Of a stretch of DNA of 64,000 nucleotides, positions 37,583 through 50,521 are shown piece by piece. This DNA is from Oxalobacter sp. Lineage in GTDB: Bacteria > Pseudomonadota > Gammaproteobacteria > Burkholderiales > Burkholderiaceae_D. Within the stretch, counting starts at the first letter, position 1; each line of letters opens with the position of its first letter. The stretch covers positions 45,776 through 109,775 of the forward strand of contig QZKY01000016.1 of assembly GCA_003605115.1 (NCBI GenBank), read 5' to 3'. Both the position numbers and the translations under genes were made by a program. The notes below the pieces were generated by a model. It did not search any database. It was given only the letters and a program-made list of their open reading frames with translations, and was not told where the DNA came from.

Positions 37583-38098
37583 ATGAGTAATAATCACCTT
37601 ATGCAGCAAATCGTGAAAAAAAGCTTTTTCATCTTGTCAGGCCTGACGCTATTGTTGGGGGGCAGTGTAAAAGTTGCTATGGCTCAATCTTCATTGGGGC
37701 AGCCTTCGCTTGGCCAATTCGCAAGGGAATTGCCGGTGGTGGAGTTGAGTGCGGGGATGTACTTGATTAAGGCAGAAGTGGCTTCCACAGAAGAACAACA
37801 GCGCCGCGGATTGATGCATCGTCGTTCGATGGGACAAAACGAAGGCATGCTATTTGTGTACCCCGTGCCCGTCGGCCTGTGCATGTGGATGAAGAACACG
37901 AACATTCCGCTTTCGGTGGCCTTCATCGATGGGAGCGGCAAGATCGTCAATATCGAAGACATGCAGCCGCACACCACTACCAACCATTGCGGAAAAGGGT
38001 CGGTGCGCTTTGCGCTGGAAATGAACCGTGGCTGGTTCAGGGACAAGAACATTCTCCCCGGCAGCCGGATATCCGGTCTGGAGCGGTGGCGCAAATAA
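37583..38098 (+). CDS. DUF192 exported protein
   Basis: 171-residue protein with a signal peptide (FFILSGLTLLLGGSVKVAMA) and a DUF192 domain. RRGLMHRRSMGQNEGMLFVY and MWMKNTNIPLSVAFID are the defining motifs, and GSVRFALEMNRGWF ends the fold. The function of the family is unknown. ATG 37583 lies next to the upstream terminator; ATG 37601 is an alternative that still leaves a signal peptide. Confidence 0.85.
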   Translation: MSNNHLMQQIVKKSFFILSGLTLLLGGSVKVAMAQSSLGQPSLGQFARELPVVELSAGMYLIKAEVASTEEQQRRGLMHRRSMGQNEGMLFVYPVPVGLCMWMKNTNIPLSVAFIDGSGKIVNIEDMQPHTTTNHCGKGSVRFALEMNRGWFRDKNILPGSRISGLERWRK

Positions 38099-38100
38099 AA

Positions 38101-38124
38101 ATGGGCGAGGAGAACCTCGCCCAT
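38101..38124 (-). terminator. Terminator of the glycogen gene cluster
   Basis: Ten-base stem ATGGGCGAGG / CCTCGCCCAT with a four-base loop. On the minus strand it is followed by a T-rich run (TTTTATTT), placing it 20 bases after the glgP stop. Confidence 0.75.
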
Positions 38125-38144
38125 TCGCATGAAATGCCATTGTT

Positions 38145-40661
38145 TTAGACGCCAGCGGGCATGCGGATTTCTGGTTTGGTAGCGACCTTGTCCGCCCTTA
38201 CTTCCAGGGGTTTGACGTTCCAGATAGTCTCGGCATATTCCTGGATGGCGCGGTCAGACGAAAAATATCCCATGCAGGCCACATTATGAAGCGCGGTAAG
38301 CGTCCAGCGAACCGGCTGGCGATACAGCGTATCCACATCTTCTTGCCGATCCACATAGCTGGCATAGTCGGCGAGCAACTGATAACGGTCGCCATAATTC
38401 ACCAGTGAGTCATAGACCGAGGTGAAACGTCCCGGCTCATCTGGCGAGAAGAAACCGTCGCGAATCTGATCAAGCACATGACGCAGTTCCGCATTTTGTT
38501 CATAGATGGTGCGTGGTTGGTAACCCGCGATGCGAATCTGTTCAACCTGCTCGGCAGTATTGCCGAAGATGAACATGTTTTCAAAACCAACGGCATCGCC
38601 GATTTCAATGTTTGCGCCATCCAGTGTACCAATGGTCAGCGCACCGTTGCAGGCGAACTTCATGTTGCCTGTGCCGGAAGCTTCAGTGCCAGCGGTAGAG
38701 ATTTGCTGTGACAGGTCTGCGGCGGGGATGATCATCTCCGCCATGCTCACACCATAATTCGGAATGAAGACGACCTTGAGCTTGTCACCGACGAGCGGAT
38801 CATTATTGATTTTGACGGCAACGTCATTGACAAGTTTGATGATGGTTTTTGCCATCTGATAGGCCGATGCCGCCTTGCCTGCAAAAATCACCGTACGCGG
38901 TACCCAATTGACTTCCGGATTTTCGCGGATGCGGTTGTAGCGCGTGATGACATGCAGCAGGTTAAGCAACTGTCGCTTGTATTCGTGAATACGCTTGATG
39001 TGCACGTCAAACATCGAATCAGGGTTCACACGAATGTTCAGATTGTTGTTGATCCAGCGCGCCAGCCTCGCTTTATTTTGGCGCTTGGAGGAACGGAACT
39101 GGTTGACGAACATCTGGTCGCTGATATGTTCTTTCAATTTGCTCAATTGAGAGAGATCGCGACGCCATGCCGGTCCGATTTTGTCGTCAATCAGATCTGC
39201 GAGCAGTTCATTGGATTGTGAAATCCAGCGCCGTGGCGTGATGCCATTGGTAACGTTGGTAAACCGTTCCGGGAAGATTTTTGCGAGGTCAGCAAAAATC
39301 GATTGGGTCATCAGCTCCGAGTGGAGCTTGGAAACACCATTGGTTTTGTGGCTGGCGATAACTGCGAGATAGGCCATGCGTACGCGACGTCCGCCGTGTT
39401 CATCGATCATTGAGATGCGTTCCATCAGTTGCGGATCGTTGCCAAAGCGCGTTGCGGCACTGGCGAGAAACTCGCTGTTGATGTCGAACATGATCATCAG
39501 GTGGCGTGGCAATACTCTGCCCATCAGTTCAACCGACCACGTCTCGAGGGCTTCACTCATGAGGGTATGGTTGGTGTATGAAAAGATTTTCTGCGCCAGC
39601 CCCCAGGCTTCCGCCCATTTCATGCCGTGTTCATCCATGAGAATCCGCAGCAATTCAGGTACGGCAAGCACGGGGTGAGTATCGTTCAAATGAATGGAAA
39701 TGCTGTCGGAGAGATTTTCAAAGTCGGGGTGATTGAGCAAATGACGGCGCACCAGATCCTGCATGCTGGCAGAGACAAAGAAAAATTCCTGGCGCAGGCG
39801 CAATTCGCGACCGGACTCTGTGGAATCGTCGGGGTACAGCACACGCGTGATATTTTCCGACATGGTTTTGGCTTCGACTGCACCGGTGTATTCGCCTCGG
39901 TTGAAGGCGGAAAGATTCATTTCTGCCACGGCCTTTGCTGACCAGAGGCGCAAGGTGCTGGTGGCTTCGGTTTGAAATCCGGGGATGATGGTGTCGTAAG
40001 CCATGGCCAGCACGCTGTGCGTATCGACCCAGCGGGTGCGGCCGCCCTCGGTCAGTACGCGGCCGCCGAAGCGAACTTGGTACTGCACTTCGGGACGTGG
40101 GAATTCCCAGGGGTTGCCGCGGGTCAGTAACCAGTAGTCAGGCGTTTCAACTTGGTAGCCATCGACAATTTGCTGCTTGAACATGCCGTATTCGTAGCGC
40201 AGGCCGTAACCCATGCTGGGCAGTTGGAGTGTGGCCATGGAGTCGAGGAAGCAGGCCGCCAGACGTCCCAGACCGCCATTGCCTAAGGCTGCATCCGGTT
40301 CGCCACCGGCAATTTCGTCAAAATCGACGGACAGATCCGCCAGCGCTTCCTTGACTTCGCCAGCGATATCCAGCGCCTGGATGGAATTGGTGAAGGTGCG
40401 ACCAATCAGAAATTCCATCGACAGGTAGTAGATATTTTTTGCGGGCTGGGTATAGAAGGCTTCTGCCGTGCTCATCCAGCGCTCCACCAGTCTGTTGCGC
40501 ACAGCAAGTTCGGTTGCGAGGAGCCAGTCGTGGCGATTGGCATTGAGCGGATTTCTGCCGGTACGGTAGCGAAGATTGTTCGTGATGGAACGCTTGAGCG
40601 CTTCAACGTCGTTTGGCAAGAAACCGATCTGTTTCGAGTTGTTGGGGGCGTTTTGGGTCAT
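38145..40661 (-). CDS. glgP: Glycogen phosphorylase
   Basis: PLP-dependent enzyme releasing glucose-1-phosphate from glycogen. 838 residues, full length for the family. N-terminal landmarks are [15 protein letters not shown] and [18 protein letters not shown]. The PLP lysine is in [22 protein letters not shown]. The last gene of the glycogen cluster, it is followed by the terminator at 38101-38124. The 141-base gap to glgA could carry its own promoter. Confidence 0.97.
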   Translation of the reverse strand: MTQNAPNNSKQIGFLPNDVEALKRSITNNLRYRTGRNPLNANRHDWLLATELAVRNRLVERWMSTAEAFYTQPAKNIYYLSMEFLIGRTFTNSIQALDIAGEVKEALADLSVDFDEIAGGEPDAALGNGGLGRLAACFLDSMATLQLPSMGYGLRYEYGMFKQQIVDGYQVETPDYWLLTRGNPWEFPRPEVQYQVRFGGRVLTEGGRTRWVDTHSVLAMAYDTIIPGFQTEATSTLRLWSAKAVAEMNLSAFNRGEYTGAVEAKTMSENITRVLYPDDSTESGRELRLRQEFFFVSASMQDLVRRHLLNHPDFENLSDSISIHLNDTHPVLAVPELLRILMDEHGMKWAEAWGLAQKIFSYTNHTLMSEALETWSVELMGRVLPRHLMIMFDINSEFLASAATRFGNDPQLMERISMIDEHGGRRVRMAYLAVIASHKTNGVSKLHSELMTQSIFADLAKIFPERFTNVTNGITPRRWISQSNELLADLIDDKIGPAWRRDLSQLSKLKEHISDQMFVNQFRSSKRQNKARLARWINNNLNIRVNPDSMFDVHIKRIHEYKRQLLNLLHVITRYNRIRENPEVNWVPRTVIFAGKAASAYQMAKTIIKLVNDVAVKINNDPLVGDKLKVVFIPNYGVSMAEMIIPAADLSQQISTAGTEASGTGNMKFACNGALTIGTLDGANIEIGDAVGFENMFIFGNTAEQVEQIRIAGYQPRTIYEQNAELRHVLDQIRDGFFSPDEPGRFTSVYDSLVNYGDRYQLLADYASYVDRQEDVDTLYRQPVRWTLTALHNVACMGYFSSDRAIQEYAETIWNVKPLEVRADKVATKPEIRMPAGV

Positions 40662-40802
40662 GGCAAATTCAAAATCAAGGAATTAATGAAGAATGCGCAT
40701 AATTATTGACAAATGCGCCACGCAAACCGTTGCGGTCTAGGGTACAACAAATCGCCGTGATTATCTATCTGGCGGCGCTTGCTGCAAATCAAGTGTTGTA
40801 TA

Positions 40803-42278
40803 TCAGGAGACAGGTTTATGTGAGCGATACACCTGTTCATAGAGGGCCAAATAGCGTTTTGCAGCGGCTTCCCAAGTAAATTGTTGGCGCATGGCATTGT
40901 GCTGAATCTGTTGCCATTCCTTCTTGCGCTTGAAGAGGGCAAAGGCATGACGCACAGAACCCATGAAGGCGTCATAGTAAAAACCGTCAAAAGTGAAGCC
41001 GGTGGCCGTGCGAGCCTTGATGTTTTCATCCGAGCTATTGACGACGGTATCGGCTAGTCCGCCGACGCGATGTACCAGCGGCAGGGTGCCATAGCGCAAG
41101 CCATAGAGCTGGGTGAGGCCGCATGGCTCGTAGCGAGATGGCAGCAGGATGATGTCGCTGCCCGCAATGACGCGATGCGATTTCAGTTCGTCGTATCCCG
41201 TGTGGATGGAAACGGATTGCGGATAGGCGTAGGCAATGTTGCGAAAAGCGGATTCCAATGAAGTATCGCCCGTGCCCAGAACGATGAGTTGGCCGCCCAT
41301 GCCCAGGATTTCCGGCAAGCCATCCAGCACAATATCCAGACCCTTTTGTACGGCGAGACGGCTGACGATGCAAAAGAGTGGCGCGTCATTTTGAACTTTA
41401 AGCCCGGTTTCTTTTTGAAGCGCCGTTTTGCACTGTGCCTTGCTGGCTAGCGAATTGAGTCCGTACTGGATCGCGATGGCTTCATCCGCCGCCGGGTTCC
41501 AGACATCGGTGTCGACGCCGTTGAGAATGCCGGAAATATCATCGATGCGCTTTTGCAGTACGCCATTGAGACCAAAGGAATTTTCTGGACGCAAAATTTC
41601 CTTGGCGTAGGTTGGGCTGACGGTGGTGATTTTGTCGGCGTACATTAGCCCTGCCTTGATGAAAGAAAGTTGGCCGTGAAATTCCACGCCATCGACGCCA
41701 AAGAAGTGGGGGGGCAAATCGATTTCGCTAAACGCGTGGCCGGGAAAATTACCTTGATAAGCCAGGTTGTGTACAGTAAAAACACTGCCGGCGAGTTTAC
41801 GCTTCAACCAGAATTCCGAAGCTCTCAAGTAAGCAGGTGCCAGCCCGGCATGCCAATCGTGGGCATGCACCACATCCGGCACCCAAGAGGTATCCATGCC
41901 TTCTGCCAGGCGCGCCGCGATCCATCCCAAGAGAGCAAAACGACGGTAGTTGTCGAGATAATCCTGGTTGGACGCATTCGTATAAGGATTGCCGGGGCGA
42001 TCAAACAAACCTGGCGCATCTATAAAATAAACCGTGAGGCCATTGGTCGGCAGCGTGCCGACAAAAACGCGTATGGAAAACGCATTGAAACGTGGCGGCA
42101 ATTCGAAGACCAGCTTTTTATCGATCAGGTATTCCTGAAAGGATGGGAATCCCGGCACAAGAATGCGAACGTCACACCCCAGTTTGGTCAGAGCAAGCGG
42201 CAAAGCGCTGGTGACATCAGCAAGGCCGCCGGTTTTGACGACGGGATAAACTTCCGTACAGACGTGTAAAACGCGCAT
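40803..42278 (-). CDS. glgA: Glycogen synthase (ADP-glucose)
   Basis: GT5 glycosyltransferase that extends alpha-1,4-glucan from ADP-glucose. 491 residues. The N-terminal ADP-glucose motif KTGGLADV is at about residue 15, HDWHAGLAPAYLR follows mid-domain, and the C-terminal donor-site loop SRYEPCGLTQLYGLRYGTLP is intact. It lies between glgC and glgP. Confidence 0.97.
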   Translation of the reverse strand: MRVLHVCTEVYPVVKTGGLADVTSALPLALTKLGCDVRILVPGFPSFQEYLIDKKLVFELPPRFNAFSIRVFVGTLPTNGLTVYFIDAPGLFDRPGNPYTNASNQDYLDNYRRFALLGWIAARLAEGMDTSWVPDVVHAHDWHAGLAPAYLRASEFWLKRKLAGSVFTVHNLAYQGNFPGHAFSEIDLPPHFFGVDGVEFHGQLSFIKAGLMYADKITTVSPTYAKEILRPENSFGLNGVLQKRIDDISGILNGVDTDVWNPAADEAIAIQYGLNSLASKAQCKTALQKETGLKVQNDAPLFCIVSRLAVQKGLDIVLDGLPEILGMGGQLIVLGTGDTSLESAFRNIAYAYPQSVSIHTGYDELKSHRVIAGSDIILLPSRYEPCGLTQLYGLRYGTLPLVHRVGGLADTVVNSSDENIKARTATGFTFDGFYYDAFMGSVRHAFALFKRKKEWQQIQHNAMRQQFTWEAAAKRYLALYEQVYRSHKPVS

Positions 42279-42414
42279 GATGTTCTGTTGAGTTCTATTG
42301 AGTAAGCGGTTGATCGACCACGCCTTTATGCATAAATGCGAGAAGGCACTTTCCCTGTTGCCGCGCGTGGCCGCATATTATGAATCGAGCAGTGTCATTC
42401 CGGAGCGAGCGGCC

Positions 42415-43716
42415 TTATTCGGTTTGCGGTTGATGTGTTGTTTGGTAAAGCCGGGACAGCATTTCCTGCGTCACCAAAACCACGCCACTCTCTGTGCGGT
42501 AAAAACGACGGCCATCCAGTTCCGGGTCTTCGCCAATCACCAACCCATCGCGAATGACGCATCCACGGTCAATGACGACTTTTCTCAGTCGGCAATGGGA
42601 GCCAATTTCGCAGGCAGGCAGAATGACGGCTTGATCGATGTTGCAGAAAGACTGGATGCGTACTTTGGAAAACAAAATCGTGTTAGAAAGTTGCGAGCCG
42701 CAGACAATGCACCCGCCGGAGACCATCGTGTTGGCGGCGATACCGTGCATGCCGTTTTGATCCGGTACGAACTTCGCTGGCGGGCGCTGTTCCTGATATG
42801 TCCAGATAGGCCATTCCTCGTCGTAAATGTTCAGGTGTGGCATGTTCGAGGTGAGATCCATGTTTGCCGCCCAGAATGAATCGACAGTTCCCACATCGCG
42901 CCAGTAAGGCGGCACTTCGTTAGAGGATGGTACGCAGGACATGTGAAAGAGATGCGCCTTGGCATTCCCATCTTTCACAACGCGCGGGATGATGTCGCGA
43001 CCGAAATCGTGACTGGACGTTTCATTTTTGTTGTCTTCTTCGAGCAACTGAAAAAGATAATCGGCGTTGAAGACATAAATGCCCATGCTGGCAAGCGAGG
43101 TGTGGGGATTGTTTGGCATGGCGGGCGGGTCAGCCGGTTTCTCCAGGAAGTCGATAATGTTGCGCTCACGATCAATGTCCATCACGCCAAATGCCGAAGC
43201 TTCATGACGCGGCACTTCGACGCAGGCAACGGTGCAGCGCGAACGCATCTCGACGTGATCGAGCAGCATCATGGAGTAATCCATTTTGTACACGTGATCA
43301 CCCGCCAGGATCAAAATGAATTCAGGACGATAGGAGCGGATGACGCCCATATTTTGCATGACGGCATCGGCGGTGCCGCGATACCAGGTGGTTTCATCCA
43401 GTTGCTGTTGCGCTGGCATGAGATCGATGAACTCATTGTGTTCGCCGCGCAGGAAACTCCAGCCACGTTGTAAATGGCGCAGCAGGGAGTGTGCGCGGTA
43501 TTGTGTGACGATGCCGATCCGGCGAATGCCGGAGTTGATGCAATTGGATAAGGCGAAATCGATGATGCGGAATTTCCCACCAAAGAACACGGCAGGCTTG
43601 GCGCGAATCTCTGTCAGATGCATTAAGCGTGAACCACGACCCCCCGCCAGCACAATCGCGATGGTGCGTTTCGGCAGGTGACTGGCCAGGAACAGTTTGT
43701 CAGCGATTTCTCTCAT
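42415..43716 (-). CDS. glgC: Glucose-1-phosphate adenylyltransferase
   Basis: Makes ADP-glucose, the committed step of bacterial glycogen synthesis, usually under allosteric control. 433 residues. [22 protein letters not shown] is the nucleotide-binding loop and [19 protein letters not shown] the activator region. [12 protein letters not shown] carries the catalytic Asp, and the C-terminal half is a left-handed beta-helix. Allosteric effector preference cannot be read here. Confidence 0.97.
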   Translation of the reverse strand: MREIADKLFLASHLPKRTIAIVLAGGRGSRLMHLTEIRAKPAVFFGGKFRIIDFALSNCINSGIRRIGIVTQYRAHSLLRHLQRGWSFLRGEHNEFIDLMPAQQQLDETTWYRGTADAVMQNMGVIRSYRPEFILILAGDHVYKMDYSMMLLDHVEMRSRCTVACVEVPRHEASAFGVMDIDRERNIIDFLEKPADPPAMPNNPHTSLASMGIYVFNADYLFQLLEEDNKNETSSHDFGRDIIPRVVKDGNAKAHLFHMSCVPSSNEVPPYWRDVGTVDSFWAANMDLTSNMPHLNIYDEEWPIWTYQEQRPPAKFVPDQNGMHGIAANTMVSGGCIVCGSQLSNTILFSKVRIQSFCNIDQAVILPACEIGSHCRLRKVVIDRGCVIRDGLVIGEDPELDGRRFYRTESGVVLVTQEMLSRLYQTTHQPQTE

Positions 43717-43752
43717 GCGTATTCCCTATCAAAAGCTTTTTGTATTGGATTT

Positions 43753-45516
<1,764 letters not shown>

Positions 45517-47589
45517 TCATTGCGAGTGCGTAGGGGCACTGGCCTCTGCAGGCGCCAATAACCACATGGCATGCGGGGGCAGGCTGACATTTTCAGTGCA
45601 TTCGCGAGCGTGGTCGGTCGTATCCGCACTATTCAACAGCAGTTGCCAGCTTCCTTGGGGAAGCGTGAAGGGAATGGTTTGTGCGGAGGCATTAAGCAAA
45701 ATCAGGCAGGGCGTTTCATGCTTGGTGCCGCGCACCAGAATGCCCATGCACACTTTGCCGCGAAAGTGCCACTCGGTCTCACGCACGGTACCCCCATCCG
45801 GAGAAAGCCAGACGATATCGGCATAGCCAAACGGCAGACCCTCGCCGGTGAACCAGCGTACATGGCGCAGTGCCGGATAATGCTGGCGTAGCGTGATGAG
45901 GCGTCTGACGTAAGACGACATTTCCTGATCCGCTTTGTGCCAGTCCAGCCAGCAGATTTCATTGTCCTGACAGTAAGCGTTGTTATTGCCTTTTTGGGTA
46001 TGCCCCATCTCATCGCCCGCCAGCAGCATCGGTGTGCCCTGCGAGAGAAAAAGCGTGGCGAGCAGGGCGCGGCTGAGTTGCGCACGCAAATGCCGTATGC
46101 CGGGATCAACCGTTTCGCCTTCAATACCGCAGTTCCAGCTATGGTTGTGAGAATGGCCATCGCGGTTTTCTTCGCCATTGGCCTGGTTGTGTTTGTGGTT
46201 GTAGCTGACCAGATCGTGCAGGGTAAAGCCGTCGTGTGCCGCAATAAAGTTGACGCTGGAGGCGGCGTTGCGGTGGCTGTGACGAAACACGTCGCTTGAT
46301 CCTGCAAAGCGCAAGGCGAATTCCCCCAGCGTCGGCCACTGATGCAGCCAAAAAGCGCGCATGGTGTCGCGATATCGGTCATTCCACTCCAGCCAACCAG
46401 CCGGGAAAGCGCCGAGTTGATAACCGCCGATGCCTACGTCCCACGGTTCTGCCACCAGCTTGACAGTTGCCAGCACGGGATCCTGGTTGATGGCGGAGAA
46501 GAAAGCGGCGTTGGGTGAAAAGGCGCCGCTGGTTTCGCGCGCGAGCACGGTGGCGAGGTCGAATCGAAAACCATCGACGTGCATTTCCTGCACCCAGTAG
46601 CGCAAGGAATCCATCACCATTTGCAAGACGCGCGGTTGACTCAGGTTCAAGGCGTTGCCGCAACCGCTCCAGTTTTCATATTGCGACAAATTGTTGGGGA
46701 GCAGGCGGTAATACAGCAGATTGTCGATACCGCGAAAACTGAGCGTGGGGCCATCTGCACCCATTTCGGCGGTATGGTTGTAGACCACATCCAGCAGCAC
46801 TTCAATGCCACGGCTGTGCAAGGCTTTCACCATATCGCGGAACTCTGAGATAGGGGTGGTGCCGGGGCGGCCAGACCAGTAACGCGTCTCGGGTGCGAAG
46901 AAGCCAATGGTGGAATAACCCCAGTAATTCGACAACCCCATTTTTTGCAGACGGCCTTCGTCGGCGCGGAAGTGGATGGGCAAGAGGCTGAGTGTGGTGA
47001 CGCCCAATTGTTCCAGGTAATCCAGCGCAGCGGGATGCGCGAGTCCGGCATAAGTGCCGCGCAAGGGTTCATCCACCAGCGGATTCAACTTGGTGAAGCC
47101 CTTGACGTGCAATTCGTAAATGACGGTTTCAGAGAGAGGGACGCACGGCGGCGCATCGCTTTCCCAATTGTAGGGTTCATGCACCACTTGCGCCTTGAGT
47201 GCGATGCGCGCTGTGTCGGTGGGGTTGTCCACCGTGAATTCTGTCTGGCCTTGATATTGCCCGACAATATGACGTGCGTAGGGGTCAATCAGCACCTTGT
47301 TAGGGTTGAAGCGATGGCCTTGTAATGGTGCATAGGTGCCGAAGACGCGGTAGCCGTAGATCAAGCCGGGCGCGGCGCCTTCCAGATAGCCATGCCAAAT
47401 GCCAGCATACGATTCAGACATGGGTAGACGCGCTACCTCAGTTTGGCCGCTTTCGTCAAACACGCAGAGTACGACCGAGAGTGCGTGCGGTGCCGTTAAC
47501 GCAAAGTTGACGCCACGTCCATCCCAGTGCGCGCCGAGGGGATAGGGTGTGCCGGGTTGAAGTGATTGCGCAATCGGTTGCATGCCCAT
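45517..47589 (-). CDS. glgX: Glycogen debranching enzyme
   Basis: GH13 isoamylase-type enzyme that removes alpha-1,6 branches left by GlgP. 690 residues: an N-terminal CBM48-like domain (PYPLGAHWDGRGVNFAL), then a barrel with VLLDVVYNHTAE, the nucleophile Asp in VDGFRFDLATVLARE, the acid Glu in KLVAEPWDVG, and FIAAHDGFTLHDLVSYN. It starts three bases after the glgB stop. Confidence 0.95.
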   Translation of the reverse strand: MGMQPIAQSLQPGTPYPLGAHWDGRGVNFALTAPHALSVVLCVFDESGQTEVARLPMSESYAGIWHGYLEGAAPGLIYGYRVFGTYAPLQGHRFNPNKVLIDPYARHIVGQYQGQTEFTVDNPTDTARIALKAQVVHEPYNWESDAPPCVPLSETVIYELHVKGFTKLNPLVDEPLRGTYAGLAHPAALDYLEQLGVTTLSLLPIHFRADEGRLQKMGLSNYWGYSTIGFFAPETRYWSGRPGTTPISEFRDMVKALHSRGIEVLLDVVYNHTAEMGADGPTLSFRGIDNLLYYRLLPNNLSQYENWSGCGNALNLSQPRVLQMVMDSLRYWVQEMHVDGFRFDLATVLARETSGAFSPNAAFFSAINQDPVLATVKLVAEPWDVGIGGYQLGAFPAGWLEWNDRYRDTMRAFWLHQWPTLGEFALRFAGSSDVFRHSHRNAASSVNFIAAHDGFTLHDLVSYNHKHNQANGEENRDGHSHNHSWNCGIEGETVDPGIRHLRAQLSRALLATLFLSQGTPMLLAGDEMGHTQKGNNNAYCQDNEICWLDWHKADQEMSSYVRRLITLRQHYPALRHVRWFTGEGLPFGYADIVWLSPDGGTVRETEWHFRGKVCMGILVRGTKHETPCLILLNASAQTIPFTLPQGSWQLLLNSADTTDHARECTENVSLPPHAMWLLAPAEASAPTHSQ

Positions 47590-47592
47590 TTC

Positions 47593-49776
47593 CTATTTTG
47601 GCTTGAGTGCCAGCATGACAGTGGCGAGCGGCGGGATCGTCATCGTCAGCGACCAGTGGTGCCCATGATGCGCGATGCGTCGCGCGCGTAATTCACCGTT
47701 GTGCATGCCGCTGCCGGCATAAATTTCTGCATCGGTGTTGATGAGTTCCACATAGGTGCCGGATTGGGGAACGCCAATGTGGTAATCGTGGCGCGGGATA
47801 GGCGTGAGGTTGCTGACGATGATGACAAAATTATTTTGATCGTCCTTGCGAAGGAAAGCAAAAACGGAATTGTCGAAATCGTCATGCACAATCCATTCAA
47901 AGCCCCGATAGTCGAAATCCAGGCGATACAAGGCAGGATGGTGTTGATAGACGAGGTTCAGATCCCGTACCAAGCGCTGTACGCCATGATGCACCGGGTA
48001 TTGCAACAAGTGCCAATCCAGGCTGCCGTTGGAATGCCATTCGCTGTATTGCCCGAACTCGCTCCCCATGAAAAGCAATTTTTTCCCTGGATGCCCCCAC
48101 ATAAATCCATAGTACGCACGCAGGTTGGCGAAGCGTTGCCATTCGTCGCCGGGCATGCGACCGAGGATCGACGCTTTGCAATGCACCACTTCATCATGCG
48201 AGAGCGGCAATACGAAATTTTCGCTAAACGCATACATAATGCCAAAGCGCATTTTGTCGTGATGATATTTGCGGTGAAGCGGATCTTCCTTCATGTACGC
48301 GAGCGTGTCGTGCATCCAGCCGAGATTCCATTTGAAATGGAATCCCAGACCGCCGTGATAGGTAGGACGACACACGCCAGGGAAGCTCGTGGATTCTTCC
48401 GCCATTGTGATCGCTTCTGGTCGCTCGATACCGACCACTTCATTCATGCGTCGGATAAATGCGATGGCTTCCAGATTTTCCCGTCCGCCATACTGGTTGG
48501 GAATCCATTCCCCTGGCTCACGGCTATAGTCTCGGTAGAGCATGGAAGCCACCGCATCTACGCGCAAGCCGTCGATGCCGAAGCGTTCGATCCAATACAG
48601 GGCATTCCCGACGAGAAAGTTGCGCACTTCTCGTCCGCCATAGTTGTAAATCAGTACGTTCCAGTCTTGATGAAATCCTTCGCGCGGATCCGCGTGTTCA
48701 TACAAGCAAGTGCCGTCGAATTTTTCGAGGCCGTGCGCGTCAATCGGAAAATGACCCGGCACCCAGTCGAGGATGACGCCGATGCCGTTTTCGTGCGCCG
48801 TTTCGACGAAGTAGCGAAGATCGTCCGGCGTGCCGTAACGTGAGGTGGGCGCATACAAGCCGACAGGTTGGTAACCCCAGGATTCGTCGAGGGGATATTC
48901 ATGCAAGGGCAAGAGTTCGATATGGGTGAAACCGAGTTCTTTCACATAAGGAATGAGTTGATGCGCCAGTTCGCGATAAGTGAACCAGCGCTTGCCTTCT
49001 TCCATCGGCAGGCGCCAGGAGCCAAGGTGCACTTCGTAAATGCTGATGGGCGCGTCCAGCGCATTCGCTTTTTTGCGTTCTTCTTTGGAGGGGTAGATTG
49101 TTTGCATGCCGTGCACCACGGATGCGGAATTGGGGCGCAGCTCGGCACGAAACGCATACGGATCTGCCTTAAGCAAGACAACGGCATCTTGCGTCATCAC
49201 TTCGAATTTGTAGAGATCGCCTGTCACCATGTGCGGCACGAAAATTTCCCAGACGCCGCATTCCGGGCGCAAGCGCATCATGTGACGGCGGCCATCCCAG
49301 TTATTGAAATCACCGACGACAGAAACGCGTCGTGCATTCGGTGCCCAGACGGCAAAGCTGACGCCGGAGACGCCATCGATTTCCATTGGGTGTGCGCCCA
49401 TCTTTTCGTAAGGGCGGTAGTGCGTCCCTTCTGCGAGCAACCACACATCAATGTCGCCCAGGATTTTGGAGAATCGATAAGCGTCTTCCAGTTCTTGCTG
49501 GTGCGTGCCCCAATCGATCAGCAATCGGTAAGGGAAGGGTGTGACGCGTCGCGGGATGGCGCTGGCAAAAATATCCGTGTCGGGAACGCGTTCCAATGCG
49601 GCCACTTTGCGGCGGGATTTGATATCAATCACGGACACACTGACGGCGCCGGGAAGCAGTGCACGAACAAACAACTGTTTCTTGTACTGATGCATGCCAA
49701 GAACAGAAAAGGGATCTCCGTGGTCACCCGCCATAAGTTGACGGTATGCGTCCGAAAGCGTTTTTTGACCCGGCAT
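47593..49776 (-). CDS. glgB: 1,4-alpha-glucan branching enzyme
   Basis: GH13 branching enzyme that introduces alpha-1,6 branches. 727 residues: two N-terminal CBM48-type domains ([34 protein letters not shown]), then a barrel with [11 protein letters not shown], the nucleophile Asp in [17 protein letters not shown], and the Glu in [13 protein letters not shown] 49776 ([14 protein letters not shown]) after GGGGGA is preferred; an open frame to 49953 gives a Cys-rich, unlikely extension. First gene of the cluster. Confidence 0.96.
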   Translation of the reverse strand: MPGQKTLSDAYRQLMAGDHGDPFSVLGMHQYKKQLFVRALLPGAVSVSVIDIKSRRKVAALERVPDTDIFASAIPRRVTPFPYRLLIDWGTHQQELEDAYRFSKILGDIDVWLLAEGTHYRPYEKMGAHPMEIDGVSGVSFAVWAPNARRVSVVGDFNNWDGRRHMMRLRPECGVWEIFVPHMVTGDLYKFEVMTQDAVVLLKADPYAFRAELRPNSASVVHGMQTIYPSKEERKKANALDAPISIYEVHLGSWRLPMEEGKRWFTYRELAHQLIPYVKELGFTHIELLPLHEYPLDESWGYQPVGLYAPTSRYGTPDDLRYFVETAHENGIGVILDWVPGHFPIDAHGLEKFDGTCLYEHADPREGFHQDWNVLIYNYGGREVRNFLVGNALYWIERFGIDGLRVDAVASMLYRDYSREPGEWIPNQYGGRENLEAIAFIRRMNEVVGIERPEAITMAEESTSFPGVCRPTYHGGLGFHFKWNLGWMHDTLAYMKEDPLHRKYHHDKMRFGIMYAFSENFVLPLSHDEVVHCKASILGRMPGDEWQRFANLRAYYGFMWGHPGKKLLFMGSEFGQYSEWHSNGSLDWHLLQYPVHHGVQRLVRDLNLVYQHHPALYRLDFDYRGFEWIVHDDFDNSVFAFLRKDDQNNFVIIVSNLTPIPRHDYHIGVPQSGTYVELINTDAEIYAGSGMHNGELRARRIAHHGHHWSLTMTIPPLATVMLALKPK

Positions 49777-50521
49777 CAATATTCCCCCATCAAGGTACGA
49801 ACAGGTACAACTTGGTACGGTGGGCGAAGGGCAGCAAAAAAATTGGCTCCCTGTGCGTTTCAAACGTCTGCACGGTCTTGGACAGACGCTACAGCATTTT
49901 CTCAGAGGATGTGAAACGAAATTTTGCAAAAGAGCAAAACGATTGCTTTCCAAGCTCGAGAAACTGTTGAGATTTTAGCATCTTTGAAGAGTTGACCTAC
50001 AGAAAATTCTGCTCAGAAACTTTTCGACGTATAAAGGCGCTAGATGAGGAGGAATGGGGTTTTGAGGGGGTCGGATTATCCATCATTTGCTGTGTTGATA
50101 AAAGCTGGAAAAGAGACGGGAAAGATGCTTAATTCACTATAAAAGCATGGACGAAAATGAATTTCTTGATTTTTTTGCGTCGCTTTTTTGAGCAATTGCC
50201 GTATGGAAATGGTTTTATTTTGCCGTACATCAATGTTCAGCGGGCGCTTATCACCAAAATGAAATGGATTGTTCGAGCCAGCGCTGATTGAAATGGATGT
50301 TCCCAATAGTTGCTTGAGCACTTGATAACGGGATGCAAACCGCCGCTGGATTTCAGCGGTAGGGTACCGCAGCAAAAGAACCCGCATGTCGGGCTGGTCT
50401 TGAAAAAGTAGGTGAGTCGCATGGGGAGTGATGTGGGGCAGGTTGATGCCCAGGCAAGGAAAGCAAGTGACGCAGGTTTATCAACTGGATTTACTAACGT
50501 TTTTTCTGGGGGAGTAGCGCC
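49777..50521. other. 745-base region without a convincing gene
   Basis: Lies between divergent glgB and the Cache lipoprotein gene, so both promoters should be here. A minus-strand frame at 50076-50387 (103 codons, starting MRVLLLRYPTAEIQRRFASR) has plausible composition but no ribosome binding site and no recognisable family. A small hairpin CGCTG-GATTT-CAGCG lies around 50342-50356. GGGGGAG precedes the ATG at 50522. I see no known riboswitch. Confidence 0.4.

Noticed and set aside
50076..50387. 103-codon minus-strand frame as a gene
   Set aside because: No ribosome binding site, no recognisable family; kept only as a remark in the intergenic entry.
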